From assembly GCA_002084765.1 (NCBI GenBank), contig NBMB01000058.1, positions 1 to 64,000 on the forward strand: DNA of 64,000 nucleotides. Reading direction: 5' to 3'. Of the stretch, positions 63,614 to 64,000 are shown one piece after another; the stretch's first letter is position 1; each line of letters opens with the position of its first letter. The position numbers were made by a program, and so were the translations under genes. The DNA is from Candidatus Cloacimonetes bacterium 4572_55. Its GTDB lineage: Bacteria; 4572-55. Below the pieces are notes generated by a model, which was not told the DNA's origin, ran no database searches, and saw only the letters and a program-made list of their open reading frames with translations.

Positions 63614-64000
63614 TTAATTTCTTTGTTGGTTTCGGATTTGAGAAGCGCGTTCCGAATCTCTCTTTATATGATCTTCCTCTCGATCTTCAGCGACTGACGC
63701 CTCCAATTGCTGCAAACGGCAAATCAGCTCCTCCCTGGTCATCGATTCTTTTCCATCCTCAGCCACTACCGGATCTCCCGACTCATCGACGTTGGAAATG
63801 ATCTCCAGATTTTGGATGCGTTGTCGGAGATTCTGAAATTCGGCGGGAACCCCGCTGCGTCCCATAAGCTCTTGCATCTTTCTCTCTTCCCACTTTGATC
63901 CCCCATAACCAAATAATCCAAAGGTTTTCGCCGCGTGGCTAAGTATGCCGATCCCCCATCCCAAAAGGGGGAAAATAAACCAAAAACTTTTGGTCATCAA
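63614..64000 (-). CDS. 2TM-domain protein, N-terminus outside window
   Basis: The frame is open to the window edge. The visible 128 residues start with KSFWFIFPLLGWGIGILSHA, the second helix and loop of the 2TM domain (PF13239), then WEERKMQELM and a charged coiled-coil tail with LQQLEASVAEDREED. The first helix lies beyond position 64000. Some 2TM proteins are fused to sensor or LytTR domains; none is visible here. The terminal TTG/ATG is probably internal. Confidence 0.75.
   Translation of the reverse strand: MMTKSFWFIFPLLGWGIGILSHAAKTFGLFGYGGSKWEERKMQELMGRSGVPAEFQNLRQRIQNLEIISNVDESGDPVVAEDGKESMTREELICRLQQLEASVAEDREEDHIKRDSERASQIRNQQRN

Noticed and set aside
1-64000. tRNA, rRNA and CRISPR arrays
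   Set aside because: No T-loop/acceptor patterns, rRNA core sequence or spaced direct repeats were recognised by eye; a dedicated scan could still find a tRNA.

Overview
The window is a chromosomal segment from an uncultured bacterium with a Gram-negative envelope. It carries a TonB system, a TonB-dependent receptor, YidC with a large periplasmic domain and a lipoprotein signal. One secreted protein (45115-47171) ends in a FlgD-like/type IX secretion C-terminal domain with the signature 'NFPNPFNPHTTIRF'. That tail, together with secreted PCMT and TldD proteins, suggests the FCB assemblage (for example KSB1-, Calditrichota- or Marinimicrobia-like lineages). The phylum is inferred and not demonstrated.

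Region 1 (1-5.5 kb) is accessory DNA. It holds the 3' end of an adenine DNA methyltransferase, a well-formed integron attC site, an orphan protein, two toxin-antitoxin modules (DUF433/PIN-like and BrnTA) that each follow a decayed type IX sorting-tail fragment, a DUF1152 gene, and a fragment of an Mrr restriction enzyme N-domain. Region 2 (5.5-19.2 kb) is metabolic and housekeeping: pruA, rpmA, a secreted DUF4412-like protein, a fused lipoprotein MsrBA, tnaA with a strong promoter and long leader, pta, a GT39 membrane glycosyltransferase, an exported PCMT, DUF4416 plus a TIM-barrel pair, rhodanese plus DoxX, and a Yip1-like protein. An IS3 transposase relic and a GtrA-like relic lie between genes.

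Region 3 (19.2-34.5 kb, all minus strand) runs from the origin: rpmH, rnpA, yidD, yidC, jag, mnmE, mnmG, parS, rsmG, parA, parB, M23 peptidase, bactofilin, a PilB homologue with destroyed ATPase motifs, PilT, a PilU-like ATPase and coaE. This joins chromosome segregation, cell-shape scaffolding and pilus motor genes in one co-directional string. Region 4 (34.5-39.3 kb, plus strand) is the replication block: dnaA, an oriC with ten perfect DnaA boxes and a DnaA-trio unwinding element, dnaN (its start codon lies inside a DnaA box), recF and dciA. Two near-identical divergent promoters drive rpmH and dnaA.

Region 5 (39.3-64 kb) has a TM1266-like regulator overlapping a TonB-dependent receptor, a response regulator-kinase hybrid, short tandem repeats, a truncated AlbA-type regulator, a frameshifted VIT/VWA protein, a dolichyl-phosphate-mannose-synthase-like enzyme, a Tat-exported TldD with TldE, an AAA-ATPase/nuclease, an amidase, a broken gamma-glutamyltranspeptidase, a degenerate phospholipase D-like protein, trpS, yicC, a histidine kinase, an M24 peptidase and tonB. 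Several genes carry small frameshifts or truncations, so either decay or assembly error should be considered. No rRNA, tRNA or CRISPR array was recognised.
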